A stretch of 5,519 nucleotides of DNA from an uncultured Oscillospiraceae bacterium. GTDB lineage: Bacteria; Bacillota; Clostridia; Oscillospirales; Oscillospiraceae. The DNA lies in assembly GCA_934659415.1 (NCBI GenBank), contig CAKUHW010000083.1, positions 1 to 5,519 of the forward strand, read 5' to 3'. The translations under genes were made by a program, and so were the position numbers. Position 1 is the first letter of the stretch, and every line of letters begins with the position of its first letter. This document shows, piece by piece, positions 1 through 4,323 of this stretch. Below the pieces are notes generated by a model, which worked only from the letters and a program-made list of their open reading frames with translations, had not been told where the DNA came from and did not search any database.

Positions 1-217
1 CGCTGCGGCTCGGTCACCTCGCGGCTCTGACATGCCACCGGCATGTCATTCACTACCGCTCGGCCGCTTCGCTGCCCCTTACACAGGGGAGCTTATCTCA
101 AAGCCCTTTGGTCCACGCAGAAAATGAGGAATCTGCCAGACCCGTAGGGTAAGGGCTCTGCCCTTGCCGAGGGTCCCTGCGCCGTGCCGGTCAGAGGCGG
201 GCGGGCCTTTCGGCGGA
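1..217. repeat. Gene-free left edge with several short hairpins; possible dispersed intergenic repeat
   Basis: No convincing coding region is seen here. The stretch has a perfect 9-bp stem with a 3-nt loop (TGACATGCC at 28-36, GGCATGTCA at 40-48), a 5-bp stem (CCCCT at 75-79, AGGGG at 85-89), a 5-bp stem (GCAGA at 117-121, TCTGC at 132-136) and a 6-bp stem with a TCT loop (AAGGGC at 151-156, GCCCTT at 160-165). Successive small palindromes in GC-rich sequence next to a gene end resemble the REP-like intergenic repeats common in gut Clostridia, but only one copy is visible, so repeat status is inference. It lies downstream of the minus-strand hydrogenase, so transcripts of that gene would run into it; none of the hairpins has a T-run on the minus strand, so a clear terminator is not visible. 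Confidence 0.35.
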
Positions 218-1642
218 TCATTCCCCCGCTGCGGCCACGGCGTCGCTGATGGTCTTGCCGCCGGCGGCCTTGCCGTACTGATCCACCTGCAGCTTGCTGC
301 GGGGGCTGTGGCTCAGGCAGCCCGCGCCGCCCACGCAGCCGCCCAGGCAGGCCATGCCCTCGATGAAGTTGGCGTCCAGCTGCCCGGCGGCCTTTTTCAT
401 CAGGGCGGTCCGGCAGGCCTCGATGCCGTCGCAGGAGACCGCCTTCAGCTCAAAGTCCGCCCCGTGCTCCTTCAGCCCCTCGGCCACAGCGTCGGCCAGG
501 CCGCCGCAGCGGGCAAAGATCCGCCCGTAGTAGGAGGCGGCGCGCAGCTCGTCCTCGGGCAGCTGGGTGATGTCGATGTCCCGGCTGTCGAAGAGGGCCT
601 GCAGCTCCTCGAAGGTGATGACCGCGTCCACCCAGGGGCTGACGGTCTCCTTGCGAATCTCCTGCTTTTTGGCGGTGCAGGGGCCCACGAAGATCACCCG
701 GGCAGTGGGGTCGGCCTCCTTCACATGGCGGGCGATGGTGGCCATGGGGGAGAGGTTCTGAGAGATATAGGGAGCCAGCTGGGGGAAGGAGCGGTTCACA
801 TACTCCACAAAGGCGGGGCAGCAGGAGCTGATGAGAAAGCCCTTCTCCGCCAGCTCCTCCGACTCGGCCTGGGCCACCATATCCGCCCCCAGGGCGGCCT
901 CGGTCACCCGGTAGAAGCCCAGCTCTTTCAGCCCCCGCACCACCTGCCCCAGCTTGGCGTAGGTGAACTGGCTGGAGATGGCGGGAGCCACCACGGCGTA
1001 GACCTTGTAGTTGGTGTTGCCTTCACTGTATTTGATCATCCGGATGGTGTCCAGAATCTGCGACTTGTCGGTGATGGCCCCGAAGGGGCACTGGTAGACG
1101 CAGGCGCCGCAGGCGATGCACTTGTCGTTGTCGATGCGGGCGCTGGTGTCCTCTCCGGGGACAATGGCGTGGATCTTGCAGGCGTTCTCGCAGGGACGGC
1201 GGCGGTTGATGATGGCCGTGTAGGGGCATACCCGGGCGCAGGCGCCGCAGTTGACGCACTTGTCCTTGTCGATGCGGGCGGTGTGTTCCCGGTCAAAGTC
1301 GATGGCGCCCCTGGGACACACATCCTCGCACCGGTGGGCCAGACAGCCCCGGCAGGCGTTGGTCACCTCATAGCCGCCCATGGGGCACTCGTCACAGGCG
1401 ATGGGGAGCACCTCGATGGCGTTGGGGTTGGCCTGATCGCCTCCCATGGCCAGCTTGATGCGCTCGCCCAGGATGGCCCGCTCCTTATAGACGCAGCAGC
1501 GCATGGTGGGGGTCTTGCCGGGCAGGATCTGCCGGGGCAGGTCCAGCAGGTTCTCCGTCAGCGTGCCGGCCCAGGCGTGGCGGGCCACCTCCCGCAGGAC
1601 CTTGTACTTCAGATGCTGTACCTTCGTGTCGAATTTATGCAC
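218..1642 (-). CDS. [FeFe] hydrogenase, group B-like, single subunit, 474 aa
   Basis: Predicted cytoplasmic iron-only hydrogenase that reduces protons to H2, or oxidises H2, with electrons passed along [4Fe-4S] clusters, probably from ferredoxin. The N-terminal part is cysteine-rich: C83, C86, C97, C100, C105, C109; a ferredoxin motif C129-x2-C132-x2-C135-x3-C139-P; C151 and C155; and a second ferredoxin motif C175-x2-C178-x2-C181-x3-C185-P. The H-cluster domain has all three signatures: SSCCPAF (C274, C275), GPCTAKK (C322, K325) and GMACLGGC (C432, C436). E260, E263, C274 and S294 fall at the spacing of the proton-path residues E279, E282, C299 and S319 of clostridial hydrogenase CpI (aligned from memory). 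CCPAF and Gly in place of Met in GPC point to group B rather than group A; no C-terminal small-subunit domain is present. The start is GTG, with AGAGGTG (1651-1657) 8 nt upstream. No maturation genes (hydE, hydF, hydG) lie nearby. The family is near certain; the exact subgroup is less so. Confidence 0.93.
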   Translation of the reverse strand: MHKFDTKVQHLKYKVLREVARHAWAGTLTENLLDLPRQILPGKTPTMRCCVYKERAILGERIKLAMGGDQANPNAIEVLPIACDECPMGGYEVTNACRGCLAHRCEDVCPRGAIDFDREHTARIDKDKCVNCGACARVCPYTAIINRRRPCENACKIHAIVPGEDTSARIDNDKCIACGACVYQCPFGAITDKSQILDTIRMIKYSEGNTNYKVYAVVAPAISSQFTYAKLGQVVRGLKELGFYRVTEAALGADMVAQAESEELAEKGFLISSCCPAFVEYVNRSFPQLAPYISQNLSPMATIARHVKEADPTARVIFVGPCTAKKQEIRKETVSPWVDAVITFEELQALFDSRDIDITQLPEDELRAASYYGRIFARCGGLADAVAEGLKEHGADFELKAVSCDGIEACRTALMKKAAGQLDANFIEGMACLGGCVGGAGCLSHSPRSKLQVDQYGKAAGGKTISDAVAAAGE

Positions 1643-1650
1643 GGAAATGA

Positions 1651-1657
1651 CACCTCT
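1651..1657 (-). promoter_or_regulatory. Ribosome binding site deciding the GTG start of the hydrogenase
   Basis: On the minus strand AGAGGTG lies 8 nt before the GTG codon at 1642-1640. No better-placed ATG is near, so the GTG start is supported. Confidence 0.8.
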
Positions 1658-1660
1658 TTA

Positions 1661-1678
1661 TTGTTAAAATTATGACTA
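1661..1678. promoter_or_regulatory. Imperfect Rex-like operator in the hydrogenase leader
   Basis: The sequence has TTGTTAA (1661-1667), four bases AATT, then ATGACTA (1672-1678). The known Rex consensus in Gram-positive bacteria is TTGTTAA-N4-TTAACAA: the left half is perfect and the right half matches at 4 of 7 positions. Rex is a repressor that senses the NADH/NAD+ ratio and controls fermentation genes in Clostridia. The site lies between the predicted promoter and the ribosome binding site, where a bound repressor would block elongation. The half-site match could be chance in an AT-rich gap. Confidence 0.3.
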
Positions 1679-1685
1679 TCAGACG

Positions 1686-1757
1686 ATTTCAGACCGAAAA
1701 TAGAAAAATACGGGACGAAATGTATACCGCGCAAAATGGCGAAAGCAGGTCTGAAAT
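1686..1757. repeat. 10-bp perfect inverted repeat in the hydrogenase 5' leader
   Basis: ATTTCAGACC (1686-1695) and GGTCTGAAAT (1748-1757) are exact reverse complements separated by 52 bp. Both arms lie in the predicted transcribed leader of the minus-strand hydrogenase. They could pair in the RNA to form a long-loop stem, or be two half-sites for a DNA-binding protein. No known riboswitch is recognised. Confidence 0.45.
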
Positions 1758-1772
1758 GTACTTACAAACAGG

Positions 1773-1801
1773 AGTATAGCACAGTATTTTGCAAGATACA
1801 A
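1773..1801 (-). promoter_or_regulatory. Predicted promoter of the hydrogenase gene (extended -10)
   Basis: On the minus strand a -10 box TATACT (1778-1773) is preceded by TGC, an extended -10, and by TTGTAT (1801-1796) at a 17-bp spacing. The -35 matches the consensus at only three positions, but the extended -10 can compensate. Transcription would start near 1766, giving a leader of about 124 nt. Confidence 0.6.
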
Positions 1802-1833
1802 TATCAAAAACAGAAAAGTCAAATATTTAACGA

Positions 1834-1855
1834 AATAAAAAGGCTGGACAATTTG
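1834..1855 (-). terminator. Weak candidate terminator after the MocR-type regulator
   Basis: On the minus strand, just after the TAG stop, AGGC and GCCT can form a 4-bp stem with a 10-nt loop, followed by a run of five T then ATTT. The stem is short, so some transcription from the regulator may read into the hydrogenase. Confidence 0.25.
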
Positions 1856-1856
1856 C

Positions 1857-3239
1857 CTAAAGCTTCCAAGCCTCGGCCAGAAGGGCTGCGGCGGCGGAGA
1901 GGTCCTCCTCCGGCAGTCCGGCGTACCCCAGCACCACAGTAGAGGGCAGAGGGGCGGCCCGGTGGCAGTAGCGGCTGAGGGGCTGCACGCGCACGGAGCG
2001 GGCGGCGGCCCGGGCAGTCAGCTCCGCCTCGCTGTGCCCCGGCAGGGTGAGCAGAAAGTGGAGCCCCGCCTGCGCCCCGGAGAGGGACACCCCGTGGATG
2101 CGGCCAAGGGCCTGGGTGAAGAGCAGGCACTTTTTCCGGTACAGGGCGCTCATGCGCCGCAGGTGGCGGCCGTACAGGCCCTGCACCAGAAACTGCCGCA
2201 GGGCCTCCTGCTCAAAGCGGGACACGGTGCAGGCGCTGTGGGAGAATTCCGCGCGGTAGCGCTCCAGCAGAGCGGGGGGGAGGATCAGGTAGGCCACGCG
2301 GATGGCGGGGGCAATGGACCGGGAGAAGGTGCCCAGATAGATTACCCGGCCCTCCCGGTCCAACCCCTGCAGGGCGGGGATGGGGCGGGAGGCGTAGCGG
2401 AATTCACTGTCGTAGTCGTCCTCGATGAGATAGCGCCCGGGGGCGGCGTACGCCCAGTGGAGCAGGCGGCTGCGCCGGGGGGCCGGCATGGTGACCCCCA
2501 GGGGGAACTGATGGGAGGGAGTCACATAGGCCAGGGCTGCGCCGCTGTCCTCCAAAGCCTCCGGATCCATCCCGTCCCCGTCCACCGGGATGGGGACGGC
2601 CCTGCGGCCCAGATGCCGGGCGGCGGCATAGGCGGCGGGATAGCCCGGATCCTCCAGGGCGAGGGCGGTGTGCTCCGGCAGCAGTTGCAGGGCCATGGAC
2701 AGCAGCCAGTCCGCCCCTGCGCCGATGACGATCTGCTCCGGTGTGCACCGCACGCCCCGGTACTGTCCCAGCGTCTGGGCCAGGGCGGAGCGCAGGGGCA
2801 GATCTCCCTGGGGGTGGCCCCGCTGGAGCAGCTCCGGATTGCCGTAGACCGCCTCCTTGCTGATGCGGGCCCAGGAGGAGAAGGGGAACAGAGAGGTGTC
2901 CACCGCGGAGGTGGAGCAGTCGAACCGCCAGGGAGAGGGCTCCGGCGGCGGGGACGGGATGTCCGCGGCGGGGGGCGGGGACAGGGGGAGCAGATCCGCC
3001 ACCCGGCAGCCGCTGCGGGGCCGGACGGTGATATAGCCCTCCGCCGCCAGCAGGGAGCAGGCGGTGTCCACCGTGGACATGCTCACCCCCAGCAGGGCGC
3101 ACAGCTGCCGCTTGGAGGGCAGCTTTTCCCCGGCGGGCAGCCGGCCGGAGGTGATCTCCGCCGCCAGGTGACGGTAGAGCTGCTGATACAGGGGCGTCTT
3201 TTCATCCAACACGGGCAGGGCAAGGCTGTGCGCCGGCAT
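1857..3239 (-). CDS. MocR-family (GntR/aminotransferase-fold) transcriptional regulator with a Lys-to-Arg change at the PLP site, 460 aa
   Basis: Cytoplasmic DNA-binding regulator. Residues about 12-83 form a GntR-type winged helix (PLYQQLYRHL, then LPSKRQLCALLGVSMSTVDT, then AEGYITVRPRSG). A proline-rich linker spans about 85-103. Residues about 107-460 form a type I aminotransferase fold (HPQGDLPLR, EDPGYPAAY, PSHQFPLGVTMP, EDDYDSEFRY). The family normally binds PLP through a lysine in GTFSK; here the motif reads GTFSRS, with R307 (codon CGG, 2321-2319) in place of the lysine. D274, Y276 and R314, other PLP-site positions, are kept. The ATG at 3239 is chosen because GGAGG (3247-3251) lies 7 nt upstream; an in-frame TTG at 3290 would add 17 residues unlike the family's N-terminus. 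It is divergent from the ECF S-component gene and probably controls both. A PdxR-like role is possible, but the altered PLP site means the ligand is uncertain. Confidence 0.9.
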   Translation of the reverse strand: MPAHSLALPVLDEKTPLYQQLYRHLAAEITSGRLPAGEKLPSKRQLCALLGVSMSTVDTACSLLAAEGYITVRPRSGCRVADLLPLSPPPAADIPSPPPEPSPWRFDCSTSAVDTSLFPFSSWARISKEAVYGNPELLQRGHPQGDLPLRSALAQTLGQYRGVRCTPEQIVIGAGADWLLSMALQLLPEHTALALEDPGYPAAYAAARHLGRRAVPIPVDGDGMDPEALEDSGAALAYVTPSHQFPLGVTMPAPRRSRLLHWAYAAPGRYLIEDDYDSEFRYASRPIPALQGLDREGRVIYLGTFSRSIAPAIRVAYLILPPALLERYRAEFSHSACTVSRFEQEALRQFLVQGLYGRHLRRMSALYRKKCLLFTQALGRIHGVSLSGAQAGLHFLLTLPGHSEAELTARAAARSVRVQPLSRYCHRAAPLPSTVVLGYAGLPEEDLSAAAALLAEAWKL

Positions 3240-3246
3240 AGGCATT

Positions 3247-3251
3247 CCTCC
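3247..3251 (-). promoter_or_regulatory. Ribosome binding site deciding the MocR-type regulator start
   Basis: On the minus strand GGAGG sits 7 nt before the ATG at 3239-3237. An in-frame ATG two codons earlier lies almost on top of this site and is too close to use it. Confidence 0.8.
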
Positions 3252-3299
3252 AACTGACCACATAAAAAATACGAAAACTGAGCATTTCAATATGTTCAG
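3252..3299. promoter_or_regulatory. Candidate operator cluster: two direct repeats and one inverted copy
   Basis: AACTGACCA (3252-3260) and AACTGAGCA (3276-3284) are direct repeats with one mismatch, starting 24 bp apart. The second copy is also the left arm of an imperfect palindrome, CTGAGCAT (3278-3285), six bases, ATGTTCAG (3292-3299), with 7 of 8 positions matching. MocR regulators such as GabR and PdxR are known to bind direct repeats, often with an added inverted copy. The cluster lies over the -35 region of the plus-strand promoter and downstream of the regulator's own start point, a suitable place for control of both. Assignment to this regulator is inference. Confidence 0.45.
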
Positions 3300-3312
3300 A
3301 TGGCGTTATAAT
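3285..3312 (+). promoter_or_regulatory. Predicted promoter of the ECF S-component gene
   Basis: A perfect -10 box TATAAT lies at 3307-3312. The -35 is poor (TTTCAA at 3285-3290, 16-bp spacing) and sits within the candidate operator, which fits a promoter that needs an activator. Transcription would start near 3319. Confidence 0.6.
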
Positions 3313-3336
3313 AGCACCATCGCCGGGAGAGGTCAA
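3308..3336 (-). promoter_or_regulatory. Predicted promoter of the MocR-type regulator, overlapping the divergent promoter
   Basis: On the minus strand TTGACC (3336-3331) is followed after exactly 17 bp by TATTAT (3313-3308), which is preceded by TGC (extended -10). Both boxes match the consensus at 5 of 6 positions. The -10 overlaps the plus-strand TATAAT by five bases, so the two promoters should exclude each other. The start point would be near 3301, leaving a leader of about 62 nt. Confidence 0.7.
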
Positions 3337-3359
3337 CTCCGGTGAAACGTACAATATCT

Positions 3360-3363
3360 GGAG
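3360..3363 (+). promoter_or_regulatory. Ribosome binding site favouring the ATG start of the ECF S component
   Basis: GGAG lies 8 nt before the ATG at 3372. An upstream in-frame GTG at 3342 also has a possible site (GAGAGG, 9 nt before it), so the choice is not certain. Confidence 0.6.
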
Positions 3364-3371
3364 ATGATCTC

Positions 3372-3950
3372 ATGAGACAGTCTAAAAGCGGAAAGCTCGT
3401 CCTCCGCCTGTGCGTCACGGCCATGATGGCGGCGCTGGTGCTGCTGGGCAGCAAGCTGGAATTTCAGATCCCGTCCATCCTGGGTGTGACCCGTTTTCAC
3501 CTGGGCAACATCATGTGCGCCCTGTCCGGCGTACTGCTGGGGCCCTGGTGGGGCTTTCTGGGCGCGGGCCTGGGCTCCATGTTTTACGACCTGCTGAACC
3601 CCGCCTTCGCCGCGGAGTTTCTGGTGACCTTTGTGAGCAAGGGCCTGTACGGCCTGGTGGCCGGGGTGTTCTTCATCTATGTGTTCAGGAAGCGGGAGAG
3701 CTATGTGCCTATGCTGGTGTCCACTGTGGCCGGAGCGGTGTACTACATCATTTTTTACCTGGGGAAGACCTACTTCTACAAGGGCCTCTTCCTCAACGGC
3801 ATGACTCCCTCCGCCGCCTGGGTGGCCACGGCGGCCAAGATTCCCGCCTCCTGCTTCAACGGCGCGGTGGCCATCATCGTCACGCCTCTGCTGGCCCTGG
3901 CCATCCGCAAGGCCCTGCGCGCGGCCCATCTGGAACGGGTGCTGGCTTAA
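3372..3950 (+). CDS. ECF transporter S component (vitamin-binding membrane subunit), 192 aa
   Basis: Integral membrane substrate-binding subunit of an energy-coupling-factor importer. It would capture a vitamin or related small molecule and work with a shared EcfA/EcfA'/EcfT module encoded elsewhere. The 192-residue length is usual for the family. About six hydrophobic segments are visible (roughly 8-26, 44-60, 62-75, 84-106, 112-131 and 160-180). The first contains AMMAA (17-21), the AxxxA pattern that contacts EcfT in known S components. The stretch RFHLGNIMCALSGVLLGP (41-58) and then GSMFYDLL (68-75) is typical of riboflavin/folate-type S-component families. Start at ATG 3372 gives a short basic N-terminus before the first helix; GTG at 3342 would add 10 residues. 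It is followed by a strong terminator, so it is probably monocistronic. The divergent MocR-type regulator suggests a B6-related or similar substrate, but the sequence alone does not fix this. Confidence 0.85.
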   Translation: MRQSKSGKLVLRLCVTAMMAALVLLGSKLEFQIPSILGVTRFHLGNIMCALSGVLLGPWWGFLGAGLGSMFYDLLNPAFAAEFLVTFVSKGLYGLVAGVFFIYVFRKRESYVPMLVSTVAGAVYYIIFYLGKTYFYKGLFLNGMTPSAAWVATAAKIPASCFNGAVAIIVTPLLALAIRKALRAAHLERVLA

Positions 3951-3969
3951 AAGATCCGGTCCGGATTTG

Positions 3970-4018
3970 AAGGGCCCCGCTTTTGCATCGGCAAAAGCGG
4001 GGCCCTTTCCTTTGTGTC
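3970..4018 (+). terminator. Strong intrinsic terminator of the ECF S-component gene
   Basis: A perfect 17-bp stem (3970-3986 with 3991-4007) closes a 4-nt loop ATCG. The stem includes GGGCCCCGC and its complement, and is followed by TTTCCTTTGTGT. It begins 19 nt after the stop codon. On the minus strand the tail is poor in T, so it acts mainly on the plus strand. Confidence 0.9.
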
Positions 4019-4023
4019 TGGGC

Positions 4024-4060
4024 AAAAAAGGACCCGGGACCCTGCGCGCAGGGTCCCGGG
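4024..4060 (-). terminator. Second hairpin, a 28-nt perfect palindrome, with its T-run on the minus strand
   Basis: CCCGGGACCCTGCG (4033-4046) and CGCAGGGTCCCGGG (4047-4060) form a perfect palindrome, so a hairpin of about 12 bp with a small loop is expected. Read on the minus strand the stem is followed by TCCTTTTTTGCC, a good terminator tail. On the plus strand the tail CGGTTTAAG is poor. No minus-strand gene is recognised upstream of it, so what it terminates is unexplained. Confidence 0.65.
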
Positions 4061-4187
4061 CGGTTTAAGAGAAAAGAGAGAGGGAGAAAATTTACATTGC
4101 TGACTTCGTTCCTGACGCTGTTATCATACCAAAGCCCTAAGGAGCAAAGGTGGACAATTTGCGAACCTTTTGTAACAAATGTGTGAA
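4061..4187. other. Non-coding spacer with a polypurine tract and a possible minus-strand -10 box
   Basis: This gap holds a 24-nt all-purine run on the plus strand (4067-4090) and AT-rich sequence beyond it. On the minus strand TATGAT (4128-4123), preceded by TGG, is an extended -10 candidate without a good -35. No gene with family support is seen. It may carry a short minus-strand RNA ending at the hairpin 4060-4033. Confidence 0.3.
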
Positions 4188-4275
4188 CAGAAGCGCCCGG
4201 GCCGCATCATGCGCAGGCGAGGCGTGACGGCAGAAGCGTCCGGGCCGCCGCGCACCAAGACCCGGTTGACGCTTC
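4188..4275. repeat. 18-bp direct repeat upstream of the AI-2E-family gene, with an inverted part-copy over its -35 box
   Basis: CAGAAGCGCCCGGGCCGC (4188-4205) and CAGAAGCGTCCGGGCCGC (4231-4248) differ at one base and start 43 bp apart, about four helical turns. The core GAAGCGTC of the second copy (4233-4240) recurs inverted as GACGCTTC at 4268-4275, overlapping the -35 box TTGACG. This arrangement could be an operator or a stem in the DNA or RNA; no known regulator is recognised. Confidence 0.5.
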
Positions 4276-4294
4276 GCCCTGTCCGTGCTACACT
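4266..4294 (+). promoter_or_regulatory. Predicted promoter of the AI-2E-family gene
   Basis: TTGACG (4266-4271) and TACACT (4289-4294) are separated by exactly 17 bp, and TGC precedes the -10 (extended -10). The start point would be near 4301, giving a leader of only about 23 nt. Confidence 0.75.
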
Positions 4295-4308
4295 GAGGGA
4301 GGAAAAAG

Positions 4309-4314
4309 AGGGGG
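4309..4314 (+). promoter_or_regulatory. Ribosome binding site for the TTG start of the AI-2E-family gene
   Basis: AGGGGG ends 9 nt before the TTG at 4324. The next in-frame ATG at 4336 would be 21 nt away and has no site of its own at proper distance, so the TTG is preferred. Confidence 0.6.
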
Positions 4315-4323
4315 CGGACTGAT

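Noticed and set aside
151..165. The AAGGGC/GCCCTT hairpin as terminator of the hydrogenase gene
   Set aside because: The stem is only 6 bp and no T-run follows it on the minus strand.
164..1675. A 503-codon open frame on the plus strand opposite the hydrogenase
   Set aside because: The translation is low-complexity (rich in Gly, Ala, Val, Leu and His-Gln), matches no family I know, and lies antisense to a gene with clear H-cluster motifs. It is a by-product of high GC content.
1962..3257. A 431-codon open frame on the plus strand opposite the MocR-type regulator
   Set aside because: Gly/Gln/Arg-rich shadow without domain features; the minus strand carries the recognisable regulator.
3240..3290. 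Extension of the MocR-type regulator to the TTG at 3290
   Set aside because: The extra 17 residues are unlike the family and the GGAGG site is positioned for the ATG at 3239.
3333..4025. A 230-codon minus-strand frame opposite the ECF S component
   Set aside because: It begins beyond the terminator hairpin, has shadow-type composition and no motifs; the plus strand encodes a clear membrane protein.
1845..4162. TGGACAATTTGC occurring twice (1845-1856 and 4151-4162)
   Set aside because: A single shared 12-mer is about what chance gives in 5.5 kb, and the contexts (a gene end and a spacer) have nothing else in common.
4097..4186. A possible 29-codon small gene starting at TTG 4097, with AGGGAG 10 nt upstream
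   Set aside because: The purine tract makes a chance ribosome site likely, no promoter is seen for it on the plus strand, and the peptide has no recognisable feature.
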